Shown here: piece after piece, positions 1-8,799 of the stretch
How positions within the stretch are numbered: position 1 is the stretch's first letter
How the letters are laid out: the number at the start of each line of letters is the position of its first letter
Assembly: GCA_046160625.1 (NCBI GenBank)
Contig: JBJXGZ010000086.1
Span: 15,462-79,461, forward strand
DNA: 64,000 bases
Source of the DNA: M3007 sp046160625
Lineage (GTDB): Bacteria; Bacteroidota; Bacteroidia; Chitinophagales; Saprospiraceae
Direction: 5' to 3'
Notes under the pieces: model-generated
Databases searched by the model: none
Told to the model about the DNA's origin: nothing
Seen by the model: only the letters and a program-made list of their open reading frames with translations
Translations under genes and position numbers: made by a program

Positions 1-556
1 TACATGGATGTTCTCCTACTTCTATATTAATATTGTCAATCCTGTCGAATGGCTGTTTCAATCCACTTTTCCCATTTTCATTCGCCCATATAGACATATT
101 AATATACTTGTTGATTGGGGATACTATAGGTTCTCTATATCTTAGGCTTTCCTTTGTAAATATTTCAAGATAAAGTTGTAACAAGTCACGCCATTTTGGC
201 AAGTGATCATACAGGAAATTACCTTCATTCTTATAATTATCTTCATCCAACACGTTTACCCAAGCTCTTAAGTTTCCTACACGAATGCAACTAAAAGGAA
301 AACTAGGTATGCTTCCCCAATTTATTTCCTTATGCCTACTCACACTCAAATCTGCATTATCTGGAGGGAGAATAGCACCTTTCTTGAAACATGAGATTCT
401 GTCAATGTTTGGATCAATTTTGGGAAAGGCAATAACTCCGTTCAAATTTTCTATATTGAAGCTAAACTCTTTATTTGAGAACTCTTTTGAGCAAGCAAAT
501 TGTTGATCAAAAGTCATATCAATTTCTATTCTCGGAGGAAAACTTTTCTTTTCCAT
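1..556 (-). CDS. Hypothetical protein, N-terminal part only (runs off the left edge)
   Basis: An uninterrupted minus-strand frame runs from an ATG at 556 to the window edge, giving 185 residues. It starts M-E-K-K-S-F-P-P; a second in-frame Met lies at 517. The visible part is soluble-looking, with no signal peptide or membrane segment, and has a Trp- and Phe-rich middle (NWGSIPSFPF, then KWRDLLQLYLEIF). I recognise no family. The frame is open for more than 550 bases while the other frames are broken, and codon use is ordinary, so it is probably a real gene. It is AT-rich compared with the genes to its right. The C-terminus is outside the window. Confidence 0.6.
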   Translation of the reverse strand, partial: MEKKSFPPRIEIDMTFDQQFACSKEFSNKEFSFNIENLNGVIAFPKIDPNIDRISCFKKGAILPPDNADLSVSRHKEINWGSIPSFPFSCIRVGNLRAWVNVLDEDNYKNEGNFLYDHLPKWRDLLQLYLEIFTKESLRYREPIVSPINKYINMSIWANENGKSGLKQPFDRIDNINIEVGEHPC

Positions 557-610
557 GAAGCAAAGGGTTTTATGATTTGTATTTTACTTCAGGCAAAAGA
601 ATCCAAGCCC

Positions 611-770
611 GTGATTTTTCTGCCCGGCATAGTCTTTCCTCACCACGTTTACTCTTGTGACCAAAAGCACCCGCTATTTTTAAATCTCTTGATTTTCATC
701 AATCTGCGCATCAATTTTCCGCCCTGCACGGTCTTCCCCCCGCCGCGTTTGGTCTTGTGACCAAATGCCA
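611..770. repeat. Imperfect direct repeat, two ~55-bp units 100 bp apart
   Basis: The block at 611-665 recurs in degenerate form at 711-765, offset by exactly 100 bp. Both share CTTGTGACCAAA and a CCGCGTTT/CCACGTTT core. The stretch between the edge gene and the DUF5615 remnant (557-794) holds no convincing gene otherwise. The repeat could be decayed coding sequence or a regulatory duplication. Confidence 0.55.
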
Positions 771-794
771 CTTCCGTGAGTGCTCAAGCCCATC

Positions 795-974
795 TCAACC
801 ATTCAAATTAGGCAGATTTACCCGTACCAACTGCTTCTCCAGATTCCCTGAGTTAGCCTCAATTGCTAGGTGTATACGAAGCGCAAGAGCTTGATAATCC
901 CTATCTTCAGTACAAATGATAATGCCAAAATGATCAGGAAAAATGCGATGTAAACGCTTGAAGTGGTTGTAATT
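795..974 (-). pseudogene. C-terminal remnant of a DUF5615 (PIN-like) toxin-family protein
   Basis: Directly after the stop of the DUF433 gene, in the same frame, 59 sense codons run to a TGA at 795. They contain DHFGIIICTEDRDYQALA and end LEKQLVRVNLPNLNG, which resembles the C-terminal half of DUF5615 PIN-like proteins. These normally have about 110 residues and sit immediately downstream of DUF433 partners. The N-terminal half, with the first acidic active-site residues, is missing and there is no start codon, so this is a deletion product. The GII(I/V)CTEDRD motif is the main reason for the assignment. Confidence 0.6.
800..818. repeat. 19-bp direct repeat, copy 1 (copy 2 at 2575-2593)
   Basis: The same 19 bases, CATTCAAATTAGGCAGATT, occur at 800-818 and 2575-2593. 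On the minus strand both copies encode the final NLPNLN of a protein, once in the DUF5615 remnant and once in the DUF4143 ATPase. The segment between them holds the DUF433 gene and the 377-aa gene. Such flanking identity may be a recombination scar. Confidence 0.6.
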
Positions 975-1307
975 TCAAATCTCTTGGTTGTCAAGAATTT
1001 GCTCGTCAATTTCCTCCTGGTTGGCGCGATAGTAATTCCACGCGTTTTTCAAATCCTCGCTGTTCAGTGTAGGGAAATTGTACAAAATCTCTGCGTCATC
1101 CATACCCAAGCGACGCGAATTGACCAGCGACCATACAGGGATTCTGGTTTTAACGATGCAGGCATCTCCTCCGCACACACCAGGCGTTTTTTCAATGCCA
1201 GGAAAGACATTCGTCAAATCACTGATAACCCATTGCAACAATTGGGCTTTGTCCAGTGCAGACATTTTTGGCAGCAATGCACCTGCTTCCTTAAGTGTAG
1301 ATGTCAT
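975..1307 (-). CDS. DUF433 family protein (antitoxin-like)
   Basis: A 110-residue protein from ATG 1307. The C-terminal 75 residues fit the DUF433 family: TPGVCGGDACIVKTRIPVW, then a predicted helix-turn-helix (MDDAEILYNFPTLNSEDLK) and a helical tail. DUF433 proteins are usually encoded just before a DUF5615 PIN-like nuclease and are predicted antitoxins and autoregulators. Here that partner survives only as a fragment (795-974). An in-frame upstream start at 1352 is less likely because the promoter at 1322-1353 would lie inside the gene. The family is confident; the antitoxin role is inferred from context. Confidence 0.8.
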   Translation of the reverse strand: MTSTLKEAGALLPKMSALDKAQLLQWVISDLTNVFPGIEKTPGVCGGDACIVKTRIPVWSLVNSRRLGMDDAEILYNFPTLNSEDLKNAWNYYRANQEEIDEQILDNQEI

Positions 1308-1321
1308 GTGGGAATTTTTTA

Positions 1322-1353
1322 CAAAAATAGCGCAACTAAGTGTTTGTTGCAAA
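1322..1353 (-). promoter_or_regulatory. Bacteroidetes-type promoter for the DUF433 gene
   Basis: On the minus strand TTTGC (1349-1353) is followed after 19 bases by TATTTTTG (1322-1329), matching the Bacteroidetes TTTG-N19-21-TAnnTTTG promoter. The expected transcription start lies just upstream of ATG 1307 and supports that start. Confidence 0.6.
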
Positions 1354-1394
1354 TTTTTGTGCTGGGTAAGTCTAGGATGTTTTATGGTGGCGGT

Positions 1395-2528
1395 TCAATT
1401 TCCAACAGATTCACCAGGAGCCAACAACAAATCCCCCGTCTCCTGATAGCACCTGAAAAGATCCGCAATAAAATGCAAGCGATCATCAAGATTGGCCCAA
1501 TCTATGGCAGCAGTTTCCTTTACGCTGTCGGCAGTTGGGTCTATTTTGTTCAATAGAGCAATCAAATCCGCATTCGACAATTGCTGCAAATGGGGCGGAA
1601 AAGCAGCCTTCAAATCCTTGCCGAGTTGCAGCCTTGCACCTTTGGGCAAACCCAGTTCCATCATGTGCGCAGAGAGGAACAAGCGAAGTCGTTGCCGGGC
1701 TTCCTTCGTAAATCTTTCAATAGCAATATCCAACGGACTGGGCAGATTAAACAGGCTTCTGAACATCGAAACCAGCGTTTCAAGCCATCCAATTTGATCG
1801 GGGAAAAGTGTTTTCAGGAGTTTTGCCCGGAATGTTTTGGGGTCTATGACCGATGCTTCCATGGCTTCGGCGATTTCCGGCTGCAGGCGGGTTTGTTCAT
1901 GAAAGCCTACTTCGATGTTAGCCAACAAGATATTCTCGGCCTTCTGTTTTGCGTTGGGTTCAAAAAAGGCCCGATAGTAGCGCTCGAACGCCTGCTTCAA
2001 ATAACGCTGGCCATCGGGTGGGTCGCCGGGTTTCAAAGTGCTGCAAAAATGCTCAATGTGCTCAGCATTGTATTGGGCATCTTTTCCGCAGGTATCTAAA
2101 AACCGGGCAAACTCCCGGGCTATTTCCATATACACTTTTTGATTGCCGCGAGCGACAGCAGCACTGGCCCGGAGCATGGCTGCCTTAGGGTCCGCGAGGT
2201 CCCACACCAGTTGGGTGATGGCTTTTTTATTCATTGCCGCGCCTTTTTCGAGGGCTGCTTCGGCAAGATCATAAATAGCCTGACCAAGCTCGGGCAAAGC
2301 TGCCAGATGATTTTCCAATGCCTTGAGCAGGTCTTCCTGGCGGATGGTCTGACCGGCCTGTTTGGAGGCCCAGGTGGCGAACGTACACCAATTGGCGCAG
2401 GGGCCGGTGCGCGTTGAAAATGCACTTGAGATATGATAATAACTTTGGGTTATTTGCTGGTTTCGCAGCACGGGATCGGTCATTCCCGCGATGCGGTCAA
2501 CTTCGGAGATGGTGGTGAGTGGCTTCAT
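1395..2528 (-). CDS. Hypothetical protein, 377 aa
   Basis: Unrecognised, mainly helical, soluble protein without signal peptide. I chose ATG 2528 (MKPLTTISEVDRIAGM). ATG 2540 and a TTG at 2573 overlapping the upstream stop are alternatives. The N-terminal 60 residues contain a distinctive conserved-looking stretch, SYYHISSAF...TGPCANWCTFATWASKQAG. The middle has an FFEPNAKQ segment and the C-terminal third many acidic and Leu-rich helices. It follows the DUF4143 ATPase in the same direction with about 40 bases between them and may be co-transcribed with it. Nothing visible suggests an enzyme active site. Confidence 0.75.
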   Translation of the reverse strand: MKPLTTISEVDRIAGMTDPVLRNQQITQSYYHISSAFSTRTGPCANWCTFATWASKQAGQTIRQEDLLKALENHLAALPELGQAIYDLAEAALEKGAAMNKKAITQLVWDLADPKAAMLRASAAVARGNQKVYMEIAREFARFLDTCGKDAQYNAEHIEHFCSTLKPGDPPDGQRYLKQAFERYYRAFFEPNAKQKAENILLANIEVGFHEQTRLQPEIAEAMEASVIDPKTFRAKLLKTLFPDQIGWLETLVSMFRSLFNLPSPLDIAIERFTKEARQRLRLFLSAHMMELGLPKGARLQLGKDLKAAFPPHLQQLSNADLIALLNKIDPTADSVKETAAIDWANLDDRLHFIADLFRCYQETGDLLLAPGESVGN

Positions 2529-2569
2529 GAAAAACTGCATTAAATAACAAAAAGCCGAGGCAATATACC

Positions 2570-3892
2570 TCAAGCATTCAAATTAGGCAGATTGGATATC
2601 GCATACAAGGGAAAAACCTTTACGCCTTCAAATTCAGAAAAGTTTTCGAGCGAAAAACGGTAGCCATAAGGTTTGTTTTTCTCTTTCAAAAACTGTCGCA
2701 GACTTTGCATGCTGCCCTGGCTGGATGCTTTTACTTCAACTGGCAACAAATCAGCACCTTGTTGGATGATGTAATCTACTTCAGCATTCGCATTGGGCGA
2801 TTCCCGATGCCAGTAAAACAACGCTGGGGGAGCATAAGGTGATCCGTATTTAAGGTACTCCAGCCCCCAAAATTGTTCGGCAATGGCCCCTTTATTGATG
2901 AAAGCAGCCGCTGGGTCAAACAAAATTTCGGCAAGATTGAGCCCCAGAATCCTTTGAAACATACCGGTATCAAGCAGCAGCATTTTTCTTTTCTTAGGGT
3001 CAATTTCAGCGCCAGGCGGTATGCCATTCGCGGCGGTGTGGGTCACGGGCAACACCCACCCTGCCATGATGAGCAAGTCCAGAGCTTCCTTGATCTGACC
3101 GTGGTTAGCAGCTAGCGACGCTTTGCTGAATTTGAATTTTCCACCCGCCTGCTGCACAACCGACTCAAAAACCTCAACCAAACGCGATGGCGGAACGGTG
3201 TTTTTGTATTTGGCAAAATCTGCACGCAAAGCGATGAAAAGGTCATCTAAAATACGCTGGCTATTATTCAATTGAGCGGTTTTCGCAAAAGCCGCCACAA
3301 CTTCAGGCATTCCTCCACTGACTAAAAATTTTTTTAATAAATCCAACAACTTTCGGTGCAATAATTCAGGTAATGGATGCTCAGAGCTAGCCTTTCGCTT
3401 TGCTTCCAAAAGACGTTCTTCGCCTACGGCATATAGAAATTCATCAAAAGAAAAGGGATATAAAAATAGCGAACGAACCCTACCTACCCCATAAGACGGC
3501 AGTGATTGAAGTGCAAACTCCAGCAAGGATCCAGCCGCCACGACATGCAATTCGGGCATTTTTTCATAAAAAAAACGCAGCGAGGAGATCGCTTGTGGAC
3601 AAGTCTGTATTTCATCAAAAAACAGGAGTGTCTCACCTGCCACAATGGGCATTCCCACAAAAATGGAAAGGTTTTCAATAATGCGGTGCGGGTTGAGGTC
3701 AGAGCTGAAAAGGGATTTAATCTCGGGATTTTCTTCAAAATTAATATCAATGAAGTTTTTAAACTGCGATCCCAGTTGGCGTACGGCAGAAGATTTGCCA
3801 ACCTGCCTTGCTCCGCGCAGGATCAAGGGCTTGCGGTCGTGGCTCTCTTTCCAATCATTTAAATGTGTGTCAACAAGCCTCTTAAAATACAT
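2570..3892 (-). CDS. AAA (AAA_14) ATPase with DUF4143 C-terminal domain, copy 1
   Basis: A 440-residue protein of the widespread AAA_14/DUF4143 family. Walker A is GARQVGKSS near residue 30 and Walker B LLFFDEIQ near 95, followed by a sensor-like AAGSLLEFAL. A helical, winged-helix-like middle precedes the C-terminal domain, whose AEVDYIIQ...LPVEVKAS follows the D-x(n)-(D/E)xK layout of PD-(D/E)XK nuclease-like folds. It is longer than the other three copies here (about 386-388 aa) and belongs to a different branch. ATG 3892 is preferred; the upstream TTG at 3913 overlaps the promoter motif. The cellular role of the family is not established. Confidence 0.88.
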   Translation of the reverse strand: MYFKRLVDTHLNDWKESHDRKPLILRGARQVGKSSAVRQLGSQFKNFIDINFEENPEIKSLFSSDLNPHRIIENLSIFVGMPIVAGETLLFFDEIQTCPQAISSLRFFYEKMPELHVVAAGSLLEFALQSLPSYGVGRVRSLFLYPFSFDEFLYAVGEERLLEAKRKASSEHPLPELLHRKLLDLLKKFLVSGGMPEVVAAFAKTAQLNNSQRILDDLFIALRADFAKYKNTVPPSRLVEVFESVVQQAGGKFKFSKASLAANHGQIKEALDLLIMAGWVLPVTHTAANGIPPGAEIDPKKRKMLLLDTGMFQRILGLNLAEILFDPAAAFINKGAIAEQFWGLEYLKYGSPYAPPALFYWHRESPNANAEVDYIIQQGADLLPVEVKASSQGSMQSLRQFLKEKNKPYGYRFSLENFSEFEGVKVFPLYAISNLPNLNA

Positions 3893-3903
3893 TTTTAAAA
3901 AAT

Positions 3904-3985
3904 TAGTAGGCAAAAATATGAAAACATTTTATTTTTAGTATCCAAAAATAGGCTTAATTTTAAAAAAATAGTACCCGAAAGTGTA
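3904..3985 (-). promoter_or_regulatory. Three direct repeats over the promoter of DUF4143 ATPase copy 1
   Basis: The motif TAGTA-N-N-C-(A/G)-AAA occurs at 3904, 3936 and 3969, with spacings of 32 and 33 bp (about three helical turns). On the minus strand the first two copies contain TATTTTTG, a match to the -7 element (3911-3918 and 3943-3950). Sites of this kind suit a repressor covering the promoter; autoregulation by the ATPase's own winged helix is an inference. Confidence 0.45.
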
Positions 3986-4003
3986 GCACACCTTTTCAAA
4001 CCC

Positions 4004-5376
4004 CTAAAACTGCTCCAACAACCACTCTCGTTCCGTCAGCACAGGTTCATCTGCAATCTTTTGTCGCAGCGCCTGCACCTCCGATTTATCGTTCCAGTTT
4101 AGGCTAATGAGTTTTTGGGTAAGACGGGCTAGTTGGAGGTAATTATTGCGGTGATAACCCAGTCCCGGTTTCCGTCGGATGTATTTGATAAAAGCTTCCA
4201 GGTGAGCAGATAAAACCTCGTATTCATCCAACGCATAGTAGATTTTGATGGCCATCGTTTTGGCGGCCATATTGAGCAGTGGCTCGTGGTAATTGGAGTG
4301 TTGCAGGAGTTCCAGGGCTTCGTTGTAGGCTTTGCGGGCATATTTTAAACGGGCGAGGTTAAAACTATAAGCACTGTCGCGATAACTGCGTTCGAGTGCA
4401 TTCCGATAGCCCGGGATAAAATCTTCCACCCACTCGTATTCATGCGTGCGCAGGCCCGCTGCCACGATGTTGTAATAGGTAAAGTGAGACAAAATACCGT
4501 TGTCAAGCAGGTGACCTTTCGCCAGTCCGTCTTTGTAAAAATCCATAATGTCGTGGAAAAAACCCGATTGACCCTCATTTACCCTCCGAATACAATAGTT
4601 GATGGCAAACAAATGCAGATCGCGCAATTCATCCTGGTGGAAGGATAAGCCATGGGTTAAAACGCCTTGTTTGAACTGGCTGAAATATTCGGCAGCATCG
4701 GGCTCTTCCAGCATTTTCAGGCAATAGTACCAAGTGGAAATGGTTGTATTTTCTAGAAAAGCATAGCCTTCAAGGATGTCTTCCACCTCCCGACGCAGGC
4801 TCAAGCTATGTACGGAGTTGAACCGTGTACGGTAAGCCGTATGCAGGCAGAGATAGCGCAGTTTCTGCGTCAACCAAATCAGATCGGCATTGTCCGATAA
4901 TCCGATGAGGTATTGCTCCTCTTCAGGACGACGCAGGGAATTGTAGCGCGCTTCCTCCCAAAGCAGGATACCCGCTCGCACATAATAGTCGCTGTTGCGC
5001 AGAGGCTGGCGCTCTAAGCTTAGTTTCGCGCCTTGTAAGGCGTCTTGAAAATGGCGATCCAACCCTTTTTGGCGGTACGCCTGAACCAAGTCACTTTCGA
5101 CGGCGGCAGGTGTATTTAGCCAATGTTCAAGCGCCAGGAATTGATCAACCAGTTTTTGCAAATAACTCATCAGCAACCGAAGTGCCGAAGGCGAATAAGT
5201 GCCTTCCGGAAAGATTTGGCCATGATCTTCTGAGTCCTTCGCTTGCAGCAAACCCTGGTACAACCGGATTATATCCTGGCGCTGATTGAAAAAGGGGAGA
5301 GCAAAAATTGAGCAAAACGACGCTGTTCCAACTTGGTAAGCGAATGAAGGGCAAGGCTGAGTTTTTGTGATTTCAT
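4004..5376 (-). CDS. Hypothetical helical-repeat (TPR-like) protein with an apparent frameshift near its N-terminus
   Basis: The frame from 5263 to 4004 encodes 419 residues of helix pairs rich in Tyr and Leu, reminiscent of TPR or solenoid proteins (RYLCLHTAYRTRFN, SFNLARLKYARKAYNEALELL). The natural start seems to be ATG 5376: MKSQKLSLALHSLTKLEQRR-FAQFLLSP is followed, only after a one-base shift, by FFNQRQDIIRLYQGLL in the main frame. The shift falls in C4T5 (minus strand, 5289-5297), a typical place for a single-base loss or a sequencing error. With one base restored the protein would be about 457 aa. Function unknown; the promoter at 5444-5473 supports the longer form. Confidence 0.7.
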
Positions 5377-5443
5377 AAAAATCTTTTTTTAAAAATATTG
5401 ATTTTCAACTGTTTTGACAACATCTCGTTAAATTATTACTCTA

Positions 5444-5473
5444 CAAAAGTAATAAAATGTATTTGCTGGACAA
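5444..5473 (-). promoter_or_regulatory. Promoter of the helical-repeat gene
   Basis: Minus-strand TTG (5471-5473), a 19-base spacer, then TACTTTTG (5444-5451) match the Bacteroidetes consensus. The element lies about 70 bases upstream of ATG 5376 and overlaps the divergent promoter of the secreted-protein gene. Confidence 0.55.
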
Positions 5474-5493
5474 GTCGAGCGTGGTGACCTTTG
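5462..5493 (+). promoter_or_regulatory. Promoter of the SprB-repeat protein gene
   Basis: TTTG (5462-5465), a 20-base spacer, then GACCTTTG (5486-5493), one mismatch from TAnnTTTG. It places the transcript start after 5493 and so rules out the in-frame upstream start at 5491 in favour of ATG 5518. Confidence 0.5.
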
Positions 5494-5517
5494 TACCGAA
5501 CAAAAAATTTACATCTC

Positions 5518-8500
5518 ATGAAAAAAATTGGTTTACTCCTCAGCATGCTTTTTATCCTGCTGATCGCAGAGAAAAACACGGCTCAAAGCCTTGTTTGCAA
5601 TGATTTTGTTATCTTTTCCCTTGATCAAAGCTGCTCCTATACCATCTTGCCGGAAGATGTATTAGAAGGAACAATTTTCAGCAACTGCATCGTGGAACTG
5701 GACAAAATCCCCCCTTATGGCAATGGCCCTTGGGTACCGGGGGTGCTCGGCCCTGCCGACGTTGGCAAAACCTATACCGTGCGCGTAAAGCACCTGCCCT
5801 CCGGCAATATCTGCTGGGGTAGTGCCAAAGCCGAAGACAAATTGCCGCCGGTATTGGAATGCGCCGGAAGTAGTATGGTAGACCTCAATGGAGCGGGGCC
5901 GGTCACTCTTGTCACAACTAATTTGTCCATAACCGCCACAGAGAATTGTAGTGCAACAACCCTCGTTCCAGCTTCCTTACAATATGATTGTCCCGACTTG
6001 GGAGTCAATACCATCCAACTGACCGCCACAGATGCGTCGGGCAATACCTCCTCTTGTCTGCACACAGTATTGGTTTCCAATTCGACCAACTGCGATGCTT
6101 GTGTGAGCGAGTGCCCTGAATCGGTTACGGTTTCTTATGAGGTAGGGAATATCAACTTGTTATCTGCTTTTCAGAACAGCGATTGGAGTACTTTCGATCC
6201 ATTTGGTAACGCACTATATGAGATATCATGCACCTATGTAGACTCGACTTATAGTATTGATTATCAGGTAGGAACTGCCGGACAAAGCTGGTTTACACGG
6301 CAATGGCAGTGGACAGATGGCACCGGGCAAACGGTCAATTGCGAACAGGCCATTGTGTTCCCAACTACCCATGCCGTCATAGTCCAAGGAACGGTGTATC
6401 TCGATTCAGACGACGATTGTAATCCCGATGCTGGAGAGCTGGGCGTTAATCAATTTGCTTTGGTAGTTACCAAGTTGCCATCTGGAGTCTCGGAAACCTT
6501 TTATCCGAATGCCGATGGCACATACTCCACTGAAATTGCATTCAGTGTTCAGGATTTGTCAGCCGATTTACACTTGGTACTTCCATCCTACGTGAACCCG
6601 GTGTGTCCAACCGCCGTGAGCATCCCGAATTCAACGACTACCCCAAGTCACAACTTCGACATTGGCTTGCAATCTGAAGGCGATTGCCCTGTAATGCAAG
6701 TGGATATTGGTAGTTTGTTTACCCGCCGATGTGCCACAAATTCCTTAACCGTAAGCTATTGTAATGTTGGTCTGGATACAGCATACGGGGCTTTTGTGAC
6801 AGTTAACCTTGACCCCCTGATCAGTCTGCAGTCTGCCAACCTGCCCTATACTGTCGCAGGTCCTGATAGCGTCTTCACATTTCAGGTCGGCAATGTCCCG
6901 CCTTTTCAATGTGGTACCATAGTGTTGTATGCGTTCGTGAGTTGCAGTGCTACACTAGGCCAAACCGTGTGCAACGAAGCAACAGTGTTTCCGGATGTGC
7001 CTTGCGACGGTGCCTGGCAAGGTGCAGAGGTTGCCGCAACGGCTTATTGTTCAGGCGATTCGGTTAGTCTCGTGCTGCGTAACATAGGAGCACAGGATAT
7101 GACGCAGCCGCTCAATTATATCGTAGTGGAAGATTTCATCATGTACAAAGATGCTTCGTTCCAGTTGAATACGGGCGATTCCATCCTTATCAAAGCACCT
7201 GCAAATGGGGCTACATGGCGCATCGAAGCCGAGCAAGTACCCGGCTTCCCTGTGTCTGGATATGTTGCAACGGCAATTGAAGGCTGTGGCGGATTGAACA
7301 CACCGGGGTTGATAAACCTTTACGGACAGAATGACAACACTATCACCTACGATCAAGATTGTAGCGAAGTGGTAGCATCCTTCGACCCAAATGATAAGAC
7401 CGCCGTGCCAGTTGGTTATAGTGATCAACATTTTATCCGCGCCAACGAGCCGATTGACTACAAAATCCGCTTTCAAAATACGGGCACCGATACCGCCTTC
7501 AAGGTGATTATTGTAGACACCCTTTCACAGCTGCTGGATGCGAGTACTTTGGAAATCGGCGCTTCCAGTCACCCGTATCGTCTTGATATTTATCCGGGAG
7601 GCATCCTGCACTTTGTTTTCCAGCCTATTGCACTGCCGGACAGCAATGTGAATGAAGTTGCTTCACATGGGTATGTAAAGTTCCGCATTGCACAACAACC
7701 CGATTTGGCTGATGGCACCATTATAGAAAACACTGCTGCCATTTATTTTGATCAAAACGAGCCCGTTTTCACCAATACGGCCTTCCATACCATTGGCTAT
7801 CCGTTCATCCCGAACCCTCCGATTTTCCATTCCGTTGAAACACTTACACCTGCTTGCAGCGGTGCGGCGGAAGGTGCAATTTATTTGACAGTTTCGGGAG
7901 GGGTAGCGCCTTATACGTTCATCTGGAGCGACTCAACTTTGCATGGTGATTCACTCGTCGGACTACCTGCGGGCAGCTACCTGGTAACAGTAATGGACAG
8001 CTATAGAAGCGAGTTTGTGGAAACGATTGTGTTGACGGAGCCTGACCAGATTGTAATCACCATGAATTCAACGCCGACTTTTGACAATCTAAACAACGGT
8101 ACCGCAACTGCAATAGCCTCGGGTGGCACAGGCGCCTATTCTTACCTATGGAATACTGGCGCTACAACGGAAAGCTTGTCCGCTTTATCTTTTGGAGTCT
8201 ATTCGGTCATTGTGACCGATGCGAACGGGTGTATACAATCCAATGAAGTGGTGGTGAATCTAATACTTGCAACGGGTGAGCCAGACATGCGCTCGCAGAT
8301 CAAGGTGTGGCCGAATCCTGCACACGATGAGATTGTGCTTGACCTCCATCTAGTGCTGCCCCAATTGCAGCGTTTGCAAATGCTCAGCGCGGATGGACGG
8401 TTGTTGCGTCAAATGAATGCAAACGATTTGCAACCGTTGCTTACCCTGGACCTGGGAAGCGACCAAACTAGTGGATTTATCGTGTTGGTACTGTATGGTC

Positions 8501-8541
8501 GGGATGGTAAAGTTTACTCCGAGAAAATTGTGATCCGGTGA
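5518..8541 (+). CDS. T9SS type A secreted protein with SprB repeats and a DUF11/DUF7619-like domain
   Basis: A 1007-residue protein starting MKKIGLLLSMLFILLIAEKN, a Sec signal peptide ending near TAQS. The first 500 residues are Cys-containing beta-domains, including an SdrD-B-like piece (GTVYLDSDDDCNPDAGELGV) and a HYR-like module. A conserved block begins ASFDPNDKTA and ends YFDQNEPVFTN (about residues 620-755), as in DUF7619/DUF11 adhesin domains. Two SprB-like repeats follow (GGVAPYTFIWSD and GGTGAYSYLWNTGATT). The tail, KVWPNPAHDEIVLDL onward, is a type A T9SS sorting domain. The protein is therefore predicted to be surface-attached or released, as an adhesin or matrix protein. No enzymatic motif was seen. 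Confidence 0.9.
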   Translation: MKKIGLLLSMLFILLIAEKNTAQSLVCNDFVIFSLDQSCSYTILPEDVLEGTIFSNCIVELDKIPPYGNGPWVPGVLGPADVGKTYTVRVKHLPSGNICWGSAKAEDKLPPVLECAGSSMVDLNGAGPVTLVTTNLSITATENCSATTLVPASLQYDCPDLGVNTIQLTATDASGNTSSCLHTVLVSNSTNCDACVSECPESVTVSYEVGNINLLSAFQNSDWSTFDPFGNALYEISCTYVDSTYSIDYQVGTAGQSWFTRQWQWTDGTGQTVNCEQAIVFPTTHAVIVQGTVYLDSDDDCNPDAGELGVNQFALVVTKLPSGVSETFYPNADGTYSTEIAFSVQDLSADLHLVLPSYVNPVCPTAVSIPNSTTTPSHNFDIGLQSEGDCPVMQVDIGSLFTRRCATNSLTVSYCNVGLDTAYGAFVTVNLDPLISLQSANLPYTVAGPDSVFTFQVGNVPPFQCGTIVLYAFVSCSATLGQTVCNEATVFPDVPCDGAWQGAEVAATAYCSGDSVSLVLRNIGAQDMTQPLNYIVVEDFIMYKDASFQLNTGDSILIKAPANGATWRIEAEQVPGFPVSGYVATAIEGCGGLNTPGLINLYGQNDNTITYDQDCSEVVASFDPNDKTAVPVGYSDQHFIRANEPIDYKIRFQNTGTDTAFKVIIVDTLSQLLDASTLEIGASSHPYRLDIYPGGILHFVFQPIALPDSNVNEVASHGYVKFRIAQQPDLADGTIIENTAAIYFDQNEPVFTNTAFHTIGYPFIPNPPIFHSVETLTPACSGAAEGAIYLTVSGGVAPYTFIWSDSTLHGDSLVGLPAGSYLVTVMDSYRSEFVETIVLTEPDQIVITMNSTPTFDNLNNGTATAIASGGTGAYSYLWNTGATTESLSALSFGVYSVIVTDANGCIQSNEVVVNLILATGEPDMRSQIKVWPNPAHDEIVLDLHLVLPQLQRLQMLSADGRLLRQMNANDLQPLLTLDLGSDQTSGFIVLVLYGRDGKVYSEKIVIR

Positions 8542-8570
8542 TGGTTTAGTGATCCGCTACATGGATCATC

Positions 8571-8680
8571 CGAATCGGGGGTTAAAAGCAAAATATTTTG
8601 CGCCCAGTCCTTTGATTTGTCGTGTCATAGCGAAGACATGACAAATCATCCGAAAAACGACAAGTTTAACCCCTGATTCG
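8571..8680. terminator. Nested inverted repeats after the T9SS protein gene
   Basis: Outer arms 8571-8586 and 8665-8680 (CGAATCGGGGGTTAAA and its complement with one mismatch) enclose a second hairpin with arms 8614-8628 and 8638-8647 (GATTTGTC...GACAAATC). It probably ends transcription of the upstream gene; no long T-run follows, so it may instead be a mobile palindromic repeat. Confidence 0.45.
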
Positions 8681-8736
8681 CATGACTCCTGTTGCGAATC
8701 AGAGATTATCGACCGTGGATAATATTTGCTATTCTA

Positions 8737-8784
8737 TAAATTCGCGCCATATATCGGAATATATTCCGTAAATTCGCGCCATAT
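8737..8784 (+). promoter_or_regulatory. Operator-like direct repeats and palindrome before DUF4143 ATPase copy 2
   Basis: The 16-mer TAAATTCGCGCCATAT is perfectly repeated at 8737-8752 and 8769-8784 (32-bp period). Exactly between them lies the perfect palindrome CGGAATATATTCCG (8755-8768). The second repeat runs into TATTTTAG, a near match to the -7 element, ten bases before ATG 8800. The arrangement is that of a repressor-controlled promoter. Confidence 0.55.
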
Positions 8785-8799
8785 TTTAGAATAAGCATC

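Noticed and set aside
500..760. Plus-strand frame of 86 codons left of the DUF5615 remnant
   Set aside because: It spans the imperfect 100-bp repeat and overlaps the start of the edge gene on the other strand; low protein character.
611..770. CRISPR-like array
   Set aside because: Only two degenerate units, with no constant repeat/spacer alternation and no cas genes in the window.
963..1556. Plus-strand frame of 197 codons opposite the DUF433 and 377-aa genes
   Set aside because: It runs antisense to two genes with better protein character and family matches and has no recognisable domain.
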